7,229 nt of DNA from positions 9,860-17,088 of the forward strand of contig DOCI01000330.1 in the NCBI GenBank assembly GCA_003503535.1. The letters are read 5' to 3'. Below the pieces are notes generated by a model. It saw only the letters and a program-made list of their open reading frames with translations. It was not told the origin of the DNA and did not search any database. Below, piece by piece: positions 1 through 6,253 of the stretch. Both the position numbers and the translations under genes were made by a program. Within the stretch, counting starts at the first letter, position 1. The number at the start of each line of letters is the position of its first letter. This DNA comes from Planctomycetaceae bacterium. Its GTDB lineage: Bacteria > Planctomycetota > Planctomycetia > Planctomycetales > Planctomycetaceae.

Positions 1-343
1 GGACGTGCCACCCAGAAAATCACTGATCATAAAAGTAATTGATGCAGGATATCGAGCGAATCTCTCATTTTAAAAATTGCGCACAGTCATGTAGTATGTC
101 ATCATGATAGAGATTCAGTCGTTTCTTATTCTTGTTGGAAGTCCAAATTCCAGATTCGTATGTCATGCATAGAAATGATTTCCAGTTCCTATATCAACGG
201 TCTCGATAATAGTGATTATCGAGTTTGACAAGTCCTCGCGAAATCAGGACCTGGTCAAAGAGTTTTTTTCAACTCCAGGGACTGTTACGATTGAGAACAC
301 AAATGATGTCCGATTCCATTCCCCACTGCCATGAAGTTTCATT
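1..343. other. Intergenic region at left edge, no supported gene
   Basis: No open frame here is convincing. Two short frames are open from the left edge on the plus strand (stops at 40-42 and 71-73), and a minus-strand ATG at 28-30 opens a frame that runs off the edge with the start MISDFLGGTS. Any of these could be the edge of a neighbouring gene, and the sequence cannot decide between them. The stretch also holds the 202-223 inverted repeat and two GTATGTCAT copies (94-102 and 158-166). A weaker stem GTCCT/AGGAC lies at 232-250. Confidence 0.4.
202..223. promoter_or_regulatory. Perfect 9-bp inverted repeat upstream of the SGNH hydrolase gene
   Basis: The arms CTCGATAAT (202-210) and ATTATCGAG (215-223) are exact reverse complements separated by the 4-nt loop AGTG. 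A TTGACA hexamer (225-230), identical to a consensus -35 box, starts two bases after the right arm, but no convincing -10 box lies 16-18 nt further on. Only a short T run follows, so an intrinsic terminator is less likely than a binding site for a dimeric regulator. The site is 120 nt upstream of the SGNH start. The regulatory role is inference. Confidence 0.4.
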
Positions 344-1717
344 ATGACGATTTGTCGATTCACGTTCTCTCTTGTCTGGCTATTTGTATTGGCAGGCTCA
401 ATTCAGGCTCAGCAACCGGTTGAGAGTGTTCAAGCTCAAACATTCGGCCCCTATCTGTATGAGGTGAAGCCGGATGCGGAAGCGTTTCAATCGTTCAATC
501 CGAAGAAGGCTCCGCCGATTGGCGATCTGCTGTTTCGTGAAGGAGATCGACTGGCCATCTGTGGGGATTCGATTACCGAACAGAAGATGTACTCCCGGCT
601 GATTGAAACGTATCTGACGGTTTGCGTTCCACAACTGAACGTGACGGTCAGACAGTATGGCTGGAGTGGTGAAAAAACGGATGGATTTCTGCGACGGATG
701 GATAAAGACTGTCTCACCTTCCAGCCGACAATTGCCACCCTCGCTTATGGGATGAACGATTCTCGTTATCGTCCGTTTGATGTGACGAACGGTCAATGGT
801 ACAGCGATCATTACAGTGCGATCGTACGTAACTTCAAGCAGAACGATGTGCGCGTGGTTGTCGGCTCGCCGGGATGTGCGGGAAAAATTGCCAGTTGGGT
901 CAAAAGTCGCTCAGGCACACTGGAACAGCACAACTTGAATTTATGTGCGCTGCGGGATATTGCTATCGACGTTGCTGAACGGGAAAACGTTCGCTTCGCT
1001 GATATTTTCTGGCCAATGTATCAGGCTCAGGTGTTCGCTCCCGGTCAGCATGAGGCGACTGATGAAAAGCCGTATCTAGTCGCAGGTCAGGATGGCATTC
1101 ATCCTGGATGGGCCGGGCAGGTTATTATGGCTTGGGCGTTTTTGCGATCGTTGGGACTTGATGGAGAGATTGGAACAATCACGATTGATCCTGAACTCAG
1201 CAAAGCGACTGCCTCAACGGGTCATAATGTCGACGCCTTCGACGCTGGAAAATTAACAGTAACAAGCTCACGCTATCCCTTCTGTGCCCGTGGAGATCTG
1301 AATGATCATAATTCGATCCGATCAGGCATGACACTGGTTCCGTTTTCTGAAGAGCTGAATCGTTTTCTATTAATAGTCAAAGTCCCTGATAATACGAAGT
1401 GGCAGATCACCTGGGGGACTCAATCAAAGGTTTACACGGCAGAAGATTTACAGAAGGGAATCAATCTGGCCTGGGAGTTTTCCGAAAATCCATTCTGCGA
1501 GGCTTTTGATCGAGTGGATCGAGCCGTGGCGGAAAAGCAGGCTTTTGAGACGGTGCAGGTCAAGAAGATTTTTCATGGCTCTGAAGGAAAAGCTGATTTC
1601 GACGCTGCCGTCAAACGAACCGAAGCCATCCGTCAGCCACTGGCCGATGCGATCGCTAAAGCGATGAAACCGGTCACGCATACAATAGAGATTCGCGAAG
1701 TCACTATTGACCAATAA
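344..1717 (+). CDS. Secreted SGNH/GDSL-family hydrolase
   Basis: The 457-residue protein starts with a Sec signal peptide (hydrophobic residues about 6-19, likely cleavage after the AQA/Q region near 20-23), so it acts outside the cytoplasm. The SGNH blocks appear in order. GDSIT at 74-78 contains the nucleophile Ser76. GWSGEKT at 106-112 supplies the oxyanion Gly109. GMND at 136-139 supplies Asn138. DGIHP at 250-254 supplies the Asp250/His253 pair. The catalytic domain covers about 57-275. A C-terminal part (about 276-457) has no motif I recognise, but similar long tails occur in planctomycete GDSL proteins. The family includes esterases, lipases and carbohydrate deacetylases; the substrate cannot be read from sequence. 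The ATG at 344 is the only start that includes the signal peptide. No Shine-Dalgarno site is visible, and the nearby ATG at 331 is out of frame. The gene converges on the beta-helix gene with 15 nt between stops. Confidence 0.9.
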   Translation: MTICRFTFSLVWLFVLAGSIQAQQPVESVQAQTFGPYLYEVKPDAEAFQSFNPKKAPPIGDLLFREGDRLAICGDSITEQKMYSRLIETYLTVCVPQLNVTVRQYGWSGEKTDGFLRRMDKDCLTFQPTIATLAYGMNDSRYRPFDVTNGQWYSDHYSAIVRNFKQNDVRVVVGSPGCAGKIASWVKSRSGTLEQHNLNLCALRDIAIDVAERENVRFADIFWPMYQAQVFAPGQHEATDEKPYLVAGQDGIHPGWAGQVIMAWAFLRSLGLDGEIGTITIDPELSKATASTGHNVDAFDAGKLTVTSSRYPFCARGDLNDHNSIRSGMTLVPFSEELNRFLLIVKVPDNTKWQITWGTQSKVYTAEDLQKGINLAWEFSENPFCEAFDRVDRAVAEKQAFETVQVKKIFHGSEGKADFDAAVKRTEAIRQPLADAIAKAMKPVTHTIEIREVTIDQ

Positions 1718-1732
1718 TCTCAAGCTGTCTTC

Positions 1733-3052
1733 CTATTCATCATTCAGAATTCGCTCAACTTTACTGCTTTGATTTCCACCAGCCTCCACTTGTTGCTGGT
1801 TAGGTCCTTCGACGAGAATCCTGGTGTTGTCACCAATCATGAGATTATCTTTGATAACAATATTGAGTGTCTCTGGTCGTGAATCGACGCGAATTGCGGC
1901 GATTTGATGCTGATCCGTTTCAATGATGTTGTCAGCAATTAAATAGTGGGCCGTGGGAGTGTTGAGTTTATCTCCCTTGGCTTCGTTGATCGTGATATTG
2001 GCATTCCACAGCATATGACGTTCATCGCCATTGAATTTCCGTCCATTGAGCGAGAAAACATTTCCAGTCACTACACAGCGTAGCGAATCGGGAATCCACA
2101 GCCCTTCCCGGCCACTTCCCTCAATCGTGTTTCCAGTCAACGTACAGAATTGACACCCCCGTTCAATGGTAACGCCGCGGGATCCATTATCTCGAATGAT
2201 GTTATTTGTGGCTAACACATGCTGGCAGGTCTCCAGAAAGTAACCTCCCATTTGAGCCCGGTAAATACGGTTGTCTGAGATCTGGCCGTAATTACAAAAG
2301 TAGAAATGGGTTCCATCGGATCGAGAATCTTCAAAGCGACAACCGCGGACAACAAAATTCTGGACATGATAAAATGCGATCAGTCCCTGATCTTCACGAC
2401 TCGAACCCGGTTCAGGGCCACGCTTGACCGGAGGAGGTGCCTGATAGTCTCCATAATAATTAGAGCAGTTATCGATGATCGTATCGATTACCCAGATATC
2501 CGATGCAGGATGTTCGGCATCCCTGGCAAACAGTCCAATTCCATTACTGGAAAGATCACGCATCTCCATTTCACGGATCCGGATATTTTTGCATTGTCCT
2601 GAAAGATGAATTCCTCGGATATTCACTCCCTCAGGCCATGACTCATTTTGCCCAACAATTGTCCCACCCTGAATTTTCAAATCGTTGATGTCTGTACCAT
2701 GAAAGAGTTGACCATCCTCAGTACAGTCTTTGCTGAATACAAAACGGGTCCCGTCCATCTGTAGAGTCAGATTGGAAGAGAGGCGTAACCCTTGGGGATC
2801 GTCAATCCGAAAAGTGATAGCCGGAAAGAAAACCACTCCACCAGTGGTTGAGCAGGAGTTGAGCGCCTGTTGAAGTTCGGACTGATAACACACAGAACCA
2901 TCACTCACATAGCCCTCGGGCAGGAAGTTCGACACATCGACAGGAACATGGGTATGAGTGATATTTTCTGTTTGTCCATTAAGTATTGACAAAGGAAAGT
3001 AGCAGACAATTAATGTTATCACAAAAAAACGAGCGTCGTTTAATGTTGGCAT
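1733..3052 (-). CDS. Secreted right-handed parallel beta-helix protein (pectate-lyase-like fold)
   Basis: With the start at 3052 the protein has 439 residues. Residues 8-25 form a hydrophobic signal segment (RFFVITLIVCYFPLSILNGQ), followed by a mature protein. The N-terminal portion (about 55-105) has the layout of pectate-lyase-superfamily proteins: a helix (SELQQALNSC), then GGVVFFP, then LRLSSNLTLQMDG. Residues about 145-410 contain repeated short strands with the N-x-I/V turns typical of PbH1 repeats (for example ISDNRIY, ATNNIIRDNG, LTGNTIEG, VTGNVFSLNG, IADNIIE, IKDNLMIGDN). The family includes polysaccharide lyases, epimerases and glycosidases; no catalytic residues can be assigned. 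The frame is open to an ATG at 3157. I chose 3052 because GGAG (3058-3061) sits 5 nt upstream and the signal peptide then lies at the N-terminus. The longer form would bury it behind 35 residues. The sialidase-like gene lies upstream on the same strand after 488 nt, too far for confident operon assignment. Confidence 0.82.
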   Translation of the reverse strand: MPTLNDARFFVITLIVCYFPLSILNGQTENITHTHVPVDVSNFLPEGYVSDGSVCYQSELQQALNSCSTTGGVVFFPAITFRIDDPQGLRLSSNLTLQMDGTRFVFSKDCTEDGQLFHGTDINDLKIQGGTIVGQNESWPEGVNIRGIHLSGQCKNIRIREMEMRDLSSNGIGLFARDAEHPASDIWVIDTIIDNCSNYYGDYQAPPPVKRGPEPGSSREDQGLIAFYHVQNFVVRGCRFEDSRSDGTHFYFCNYGQISDNRIYRAQMGGYFLETCQHVLATNNIIRDNGSRGVTIERGCQFCTLTGNTIEGSGREGLWIPDSLRCVVTGNVFSLNGRKFNGDERHMLWNANITINEAKGDKLNTPTAHYLIADNIIETDQHQIAAIRVDSRPETLNIVIKDNLMIGDNTRILVEGPNQQQVEAGGNQSSKVERILNDE

Positions 3053-3057
3053 TGATA

Positions 3058-3061
3058 CTCC
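3058..3061 (-). promoter_or_regulatory. Ribosome binding site deciding the beta-helix gene start
   Basis: Read on the minus strand this is GGAG, followed by 5 nt (TATCA) and the ATG at 3052. The upstream in-frame ATGs (3088 and 3157) lack a comparable site. The choice also places the signal peptide at the N-terminus. Confidence 0.6.
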
Positions 3062-3220
3062 AATGAGGAAATTCTTAGTGGCAAACATCAGATCATTGAA
3101 TGATAACAGAGGAGTATGCTGGTAGAAATCCAACAAGAGACCGACCTTTTCGGACACAGGTTCATGAGTTGAAATCTATCGCCGACGCCGTTGAGTTCGC
3201 TGCAGATCATCAACAAGCCT

Positions 3221-3384
3221 ACTCATTAAGTGAATGATTCCAATTAAAGCTTCGGGTTGTGTGCCACTGGCTTCGCCAGTGCAAATCGAGAGTAACAATG
3301 AAGTTACGATAAACTGGCAAAACCAGTGCTATCCTATTTTCTAAAATTGGAACGATCCACAACTCATCAAGTGATGATTCAATT
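3221..3384. repeat. Imperfect 25-nt direct repeats flanking a hairpin cluster
   Basis: The left copy (3221-3245) begins ACTCATTAAGTGAATGATT and the right copy (3362-3384) begins ACTCATCAAGTGATGATT; both continue into CAATT. They differ by one substitution and two single-base gaps. The roughly 116 nt between them contain the CACTGG-type hairpins. The arrangement resembles an element bounded by a duplicated flank, but the copies may also be members of the same dispersed repeat family. Confidence 0.55.
3261..3330. repeat. Three-hairpin palindromic repeat cluster (REP/BIME-like)
   Basis: There are three stems in a row. The first is CACTGGC (3265-3271), loop TTC, GCCAGTG (3275-3281). The second is GTAAC (3292-3296), 6-nt loop, GTTAC (3303-3307), with possible outer pairing ATCG (3285-3288) with CGAT (3307-3310). 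The third is ACTGG (3313-3317), loop CAAAA, CCAGT (3323-3327). The outer two are versions of the same motif in opposite orientation: GTGCCACTGG...CCAGTGC and, read on the minus strand, GCACTGG...CCAGT. A paired inverted arrangement like this is typical of REP-type interspersed elements. None is followed by a T tract suitable for a terminator. Confidence 0.6.
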
Positions 3385-3540
3385 GATTCCTAAGTCGCTC
3401 CGACAGTTGCTGCCTCCAATCCTTCAACACAATAATTTCCACGATGTGACCGGATCAGTTCCCTGCTCCACATGTGGCATATTCATGATTGCTTATTGAA
3501 TCTTCGGAGCCATGTTCAATATCTTCATAATTTGTAAGTC

Positions 3541-4797
3541 TTATTGATTCTGTACGAGTTGATTTGGTTGCGACCACTGAATGCGAGCCAGATGAACTGA
3601 TCCAACTGCTTTGCGTCGCGGCATCCAGGAGCCAACTGTGACCCATGATTCGTGCGGGCTGGCGTTAGTGACGTGAAAGTTGCCCATCAGAGGAACTTCA
3701 TCAGGTCGATTCACTCCATCGCCAATCAATGGATGCACAACCTGTTCCGTTTCACGTATGAGAACCATGCGCTGGGGATCGACTCGTGCCATCAACAATG
3801 GAGCACGCCAGCGTATGACATTTCGATTCACTTCCATTTTGCGAGTGTAGACCAGGAACACCCCCTCGGAGTGAGTCAGCCAGTGTTGTTGAGTTGTCGA
3901 CATACTGAGAGGTTCACCATTGTCCCACATCCATGCCTTCTTGGGCTTCCAGTTCAGGCCATCCTCGCTGGTACTGACATACCCCCGATCGTCTTCCGCA
4001 CGAATCGTTATGTAGAATTGCTTTTGAAACTGTGTCACTGAGGGCTCGAGCAAACCGCGACCATGATTATGTTCGAGTGGCGGGCCGACATCAAGAATCT
4101 GCAATCGTTCTCCATCGTACTCACAGCGCACACCTGCAACGGATCTATTCTTTGACTCGGCTCCAAAAGTGAAGGCCAGCAGAATATCACCATTCGGCAA
4201 TACGATACGCTGTCCACAATTATTGGTGTAAATAAAGCTGCCACGTGGATCGTCCCATTCAAGTTTACGGGCTTCCGACCAGTTTCCACTGACATCACGG
4301 ATACTATAAATTGGATACCGGGAGAGTTGGTCCTGTTTTGAAAATTTTTCACCCCTGTAAAAAACAGCATGCCCCAAAGCAAGCACGGATTGTGTTTGGG
4401 GATGATACTCTGGAACAACATCACATACGCCTTGACGCAAGCCTTTGTATTCAGGCACGGGACGCTGTCCCAAAGGAGAAACCAATTTGGGTTCCGACCA
4501 GGTCTGACCAAGATTATCAGAGGAAGTCCAATGGACGGGACCGAAATAATCAGATCCCGTGATACTCTGCATGGTCATTAATGCCATTGGAGCAGCGCTA
4601 TCCTGTGGAACCATACAGGCTCGTGGATGAAACCATGTGGTACTCTTGCCGTCGGAGTTATCCCAAAGTGTACTTTGTTGAATGGATTTAATTAATCGGG
4701 ATGTCTTGTCTGTGGACTCAGCCCACAATGGGGATGTAATCGCCAATCCTCCAGCAGCAAGAAAATGACGACGATTGAGTGCTTGCTCCAATTGCAT
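3541..4797 (-). CDS. Tat-exported sialidase-like BNR/Asp-box protein
   Basis: The 418-residue protein begins with a twin-arginine signal: [10 protein letters not shown] at residues 8-17, a hydrophobic stretch to about 24 and a likely cleavage after LWA (26). It should therefore be exported folded. Two Asp-box-like motifs are visible. SSDNLGQTW (92-100) fits S-x-D-x-G-x-T-W with one extra residue, and SEDGLNW (277-283) is the second. These mark blades of a six-bladed sialidase/neuraminidase beta-propeller. [11 protein letters not shown] (246-256) and [16 protein letters not shown] (261-276) resemble segments of planctomycete exo-alpha-sialidase annotations. The members of this group are often annotated sialidase without proof of substrate, and I cannot map the full arginine triad and Tyr/Glu pair with certainty. 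The start is well supported by GGAGGG 5 nt upstream. The gene is transcribed toward the beta-helix gene, and both fit extracellular glycan processing. Confidence 0.85.
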   Translation of the reverse strand: MQLEQALNRRHFLAAGGLAITSPLWAESTDKTSRLIKSIQQSTLWDNSDGKSTTWFHPRACMVPQDSAAPMALMTMQSITGSDYFGPVHWTSSDNLGQTWSEPKLVSPLGQRPVPEYKGLRQGVCDVVPEYHPQTQSVLALGHAVFYRGEKFSKQDQLSRYPIYSIRDVSGNWSEARKLEWDDPRGSFIYTNNCGQRIVLPNGDILLAFTFGAESKNRSVAGVRCEYDGERLQILDVGPPLEHNHGRGLLEPSVTQFQKQFYITIRAEDDRGYVSTSEDGLNWKPKKAWMWDNGEPLSMSTTQQHWLTHSEGVFLVYTRKMEVNRNVIRWRAPLLMARVDPQRMVLIRETEQVVHPLIGDGVNRPDEVPLMGNFHVTNASPHESWVTVGSWMPRRKAVGSVHLARIQWSQPNQLVQNQ

Positions 4798-4802
4798 TAA
4801 AA

Positions 4803-4808
4803 CCCTCC
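4803..4808 (-). promoter_or_regulatory. Strong ribosome binding site of the sialidase-like gene
   Basis: On the minus strand this reads GGAGGG, followed by TTTTA and the ATG at 4797. It is the best Shine-Dalgarno match in the window and fixes the start immediately before the Tat signal. Confidence 0.75.
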
Positions 4809-4820
4809 GAAATTGGGATA

Positions 4821-4862
4821 ACTAATATTCATTAATCTGACGATGAGTGGATCACTAATATT
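4821..4862. repeat. Two ACTAATATT copies 33 nt apart upstream of the sialidase-like gene
   Basis: The 9-mer ACTAATATT occurs at 4821-4829 and 4854-4862 in the same orientation. The start-to-start distance of 33 nt is close to three helical turns, and both copies lie within 70 nt of the start codon. They could be a tandem regulator site, but an AT-rich 9-mer pair can also arise by chance. Confidence 0.25.
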
Positions 4863-4944
4863 GCCCAGTTTGCTTCAGCTATTCAAGAAGCACACTGATA
4901 ATGCGAGTGATTCAAATTGTATCCAAATGCATTTTCTGTATACC

Positions 4945-5286
4945 TCAATATTCCACGCCTACAATCTCCATTTCGTAATCGGAGGCCCCTGCTCTATTCG
5001 GGGTAAAATAATCGCCACATGAATTTCTGGTGCCAAGTGCAATAGGTTCATAATCTGTGATATTCGTGCCCGACTTATATGGCGCTAATCAGGAGTTCGA
5101 CATAGTCGTTGATGTGTCCATCTTGGATCAGCTGCTCGCAGCGAATAAGATCACGCAATTGGAATCCAATCCCCACACGAATGCCGCGGTGCCAGTCAAT
5201 CATTTTGTTTGACTTTACCAACTAACGCGGATTGTTCATGCTTTAAGTCAAACTGATTCGATTTCTACTCCCGGACAGATTGTCAT
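4945..5286 (-). pseudogene. Decayed gene of about 115 residues with three frameshifts, family unknown
   Basis: On the minus strand an AGGAG (5292-5296) precedes an ATG at 5286 by 5 nt. The frame starts MTICPGVEIES and hits a stop at 5248-5250. A shifted frame continues as QFDLKHEQSALVGKVKQND (5255 to 5199, stop at 5196-5198). The next frame continues as DWHRGIRVGIGFQLRDLIRC and ends ...INDYVELLISAI at a stop at 5075-5077. The last frame (5088 to 4945) gives APYKSGTNITDYEPIALG and ends DYEMEIVGVEY before a TGA. Each junction overlaps at or just before the stop of the previous frame, so the pieces join into one plausible chain. I do not recognise the family. The composition of the last two pieces looks protein-like, but the reconstruction is by eye. 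It could instead be unrelated short open frames. Confidence 0.42.
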
Positions 5287-5417
5287 AATAACTCCTGGAC
5301 AGTGATGGAGCCTCTATTCGACGATACGAGATGAGGCCACACGACTCCCAGTTGTTGGTACTGAGCTTACGTGTCAATGACTTCCCGCTCGCTTTTCAAC
5401 AAGAAAATACACCAGCC

Positions 5418-6161
5418 ATGCAAACTCCACCTTCATCTCTTATCACTAACCAGCATCGCGAACTTTACCAGCGTGAAGGTTACTTTATTCTGGAAAATGT
5501 GATTTCGGACGAGCATCTGCAGATACTGCGGGACTCGTGTGATCAGCTGATTGAACTGATGCATCAGGAGATGGATCGACAGGGGACCGATCACATTCAT
5601 ATCAGTCATCGCGGCAAGCGATACCACATTGCCAAACAATACGACAAGACGCCTCGGCTGTCTGAGTACGTATTCAGCCCGCTGATGGCCGATGTTTGCC
5701 GAGCGACGATTGGTGAAACCGCGTACCTGTTTTATGACCAGTATGTTGCGAAGTGTGCCGAGCAGGGGATCAGCTTTTCATGGCACCAGGATGGCGGCTA
5801 CCTCGGATTTCCACACACGCCCTATGTTACGGTTTGGGCAGCAGTCGACGACATGACGCTGGAGAATGGCACGGCCTACGTCATGCCTTATTCGACCATC
5901 GGAATCCGGTCTCTCGTCGAACATATTCGTGACCCGGAAACGGGTGACAAGGTTGGATACTTCGGGAAAGAACCCGGCATTCCCGCAATTGTGCCCGCCG
6001 GCAGCCTGGTCGTATTCAGCTCACTCACTTTCCACCGCAGTGGAGCGAATACCACCGACCGGATGCGTCGCGCTTATGTGACACAGTATTCATCGGAACC
6101 GATTTACAAACCAGGAACTCAGGAGCTGATGCACCTGGGTGTTCCGTTCCTTCAACAGTGA
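5418..6161 (+). CDS. PhyH-family Fe(II)/2-oxoglutarate-dependent dioxygenase
   Basis: The protein (247 residues from the ATG at 5418) matches the phytanoyl-CoA dioxygenase family. It opens with the usual helix and strand ([18 protein letters not shown], 13-30). The iron site is the HxD motif WHQDGGYLG, with His123 and Asp125, plus the distal His206 in [11 protein letters not shown]. Arg217 or Arg218, 11-12 residues after that His, is placed to bind 2-oxoglutarate. [13 protein letters not shown] (147-159) is the conserved segment between them. The family hydroxylates or otherwise oxidises varied small molecules; the substrate is not predictable. The enzyme lacks a signal peptide and should be cytosolic. 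The frame extends upstream to an ATG at 5331, but those 29 residues do not resemble the family N-terminus. Neither start has a clear ribosome binding site. The gene appears more GC-rich at third positions than the downstream DUF1853 gene. Confidence 0.88.
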   Translation: MQTPPSSLITNQHRELYQREGYFILENVISDEHLQILRDSCDQLIELMHQEMDRQGTDHIHISHRGKRYHIAKQYDKTPRLSEYVFSPLMADVCRATIGETAYLFYDQYVAKCAEQGISFSWHQDGGYLGFPHTPYVTVWAAVDDMTLENGTAYVMPYSTIGIRSLVEHIRDPETGDKVGYFGKEPGIPAIVPAGSLVVFSSLTFHRSGANTTDRMRRAYVTQYSSEPIYKPGTQELMHLGVPFLQQ

Positions 6162-6163
6162 TT

Positions 6164-6253
6164 ATGACGATGCGAATCAGCAAGTCGTTTAACCCCGCAG
6201 ACTTCAACCATCGCAATGAACGACCCATTGAGTTCAGCACAGCGGCTGGATAA
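6164..6253 (+). other. Short GC-rich open frame immediately after the dioxygenase gene
   Basis: An ATG two bases after the dioxygenase stop opens 29 codons beginning MTMRISKSFNPADFNHRNER and ending at TAA 6251-6253. Third positions are mostly G or C, like the dioxygenase gene and unlike the AT-rich gene that follows. It overlaps the DUF1853 gene if that starts at 6216, but ends 7 nt before its alternative ATG at 6261. It may be the remnant of a gene once following the dioxygenase, or chance. No family is recognised. Confidence 0.25.

Larger units (their letters stand above)
3053..3540. other. 488-nt gap between beta-helix and sialidase-like genes
   Basis: No gene is supported here. The gap holds a hairpin cluster (3261-3330) and imperfect flanking direct repeats (3221-3245 and 3362-3384), described separately. 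Two short open frames exist, 3100-3237 on the plus strand (45 codons) and 3341-3442 on the minus strand (33 codons from GTG). Neither has a ribosome binding site or recognisable content. The promoter of the beta-helix gene, if it has its own, should lie here, but no consensus promoter stood out. Confidence 0.5.
4798..5417. other. 620-nt stretch with no intact gene
   Basis: It separates the minus-strand sialidase-like gene from the plus-strand dioxygenase gene, so promoters for both should lie here. It holds the ribosome binding site and ACTAATATT pair of the sialidase-like gene and the probable decayed gene at 4945-5286. A CATAAT hexamer at 5284-5289 could be a -10 box for the plus strand, but no matching -35 box is seen. 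Confidence 0.5.

Noticed and set aside
398..811. 137-codon open frame on the minus strand inside the SGNH gene
   Set aside because: It lies antisense to clear catalytic blocks of the SGNH hydrolase and has no recognisable motif or ribosome binding site.
3100..3237. 45-codon plus-strand frame MITEEYAGRNPTRDR...
   Set aside because: It looks mildly protein-like (ELKSIADAVEFAADHQQAY) but lacks a ribosome binding site, overlaps the 5' region of the beta-helix gene and ends inside the direct repeat.
3265..3327. Hairpins considered as intrinsic terminators of the sialidase-like gene
   Set aside because: They lie more than 200 nt past the stop and are not followed by a T tract on the minus strand; the motif pairs look like a repeat family instead.
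3341..3442. 33-codon minus-strand frame from GTG (EIIVLKDWRQQLSERLRNQ...)
   Set aside because: It is short, has no convincing ribosome binding site and is partly made of the 3362-3384 repeat; it is more likely repeat DNA than a gene.
3652..4041. 129-codon plus-strand frame opposite the sialidase-like gene
   Set aside because: It is antisense to conserved propeller sequence and its translation shows no family features.
4035..4511. 158-codon minus-strand frame overlapping the sialidase-like gene in another phase
   Set aside because: It is a shifted reading of the same strand; the in-frame protein has a Tat signal, Asp boxes and a strong ribosome binding site, while this frame has none.
5331..5417. 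29-residue N-terminal extension of the dioxygenase
   Set aside because: The extension does not resemble PhyH N-termini and has no ribosome binding site; the ATG at 5418 gives the usual family beginning.
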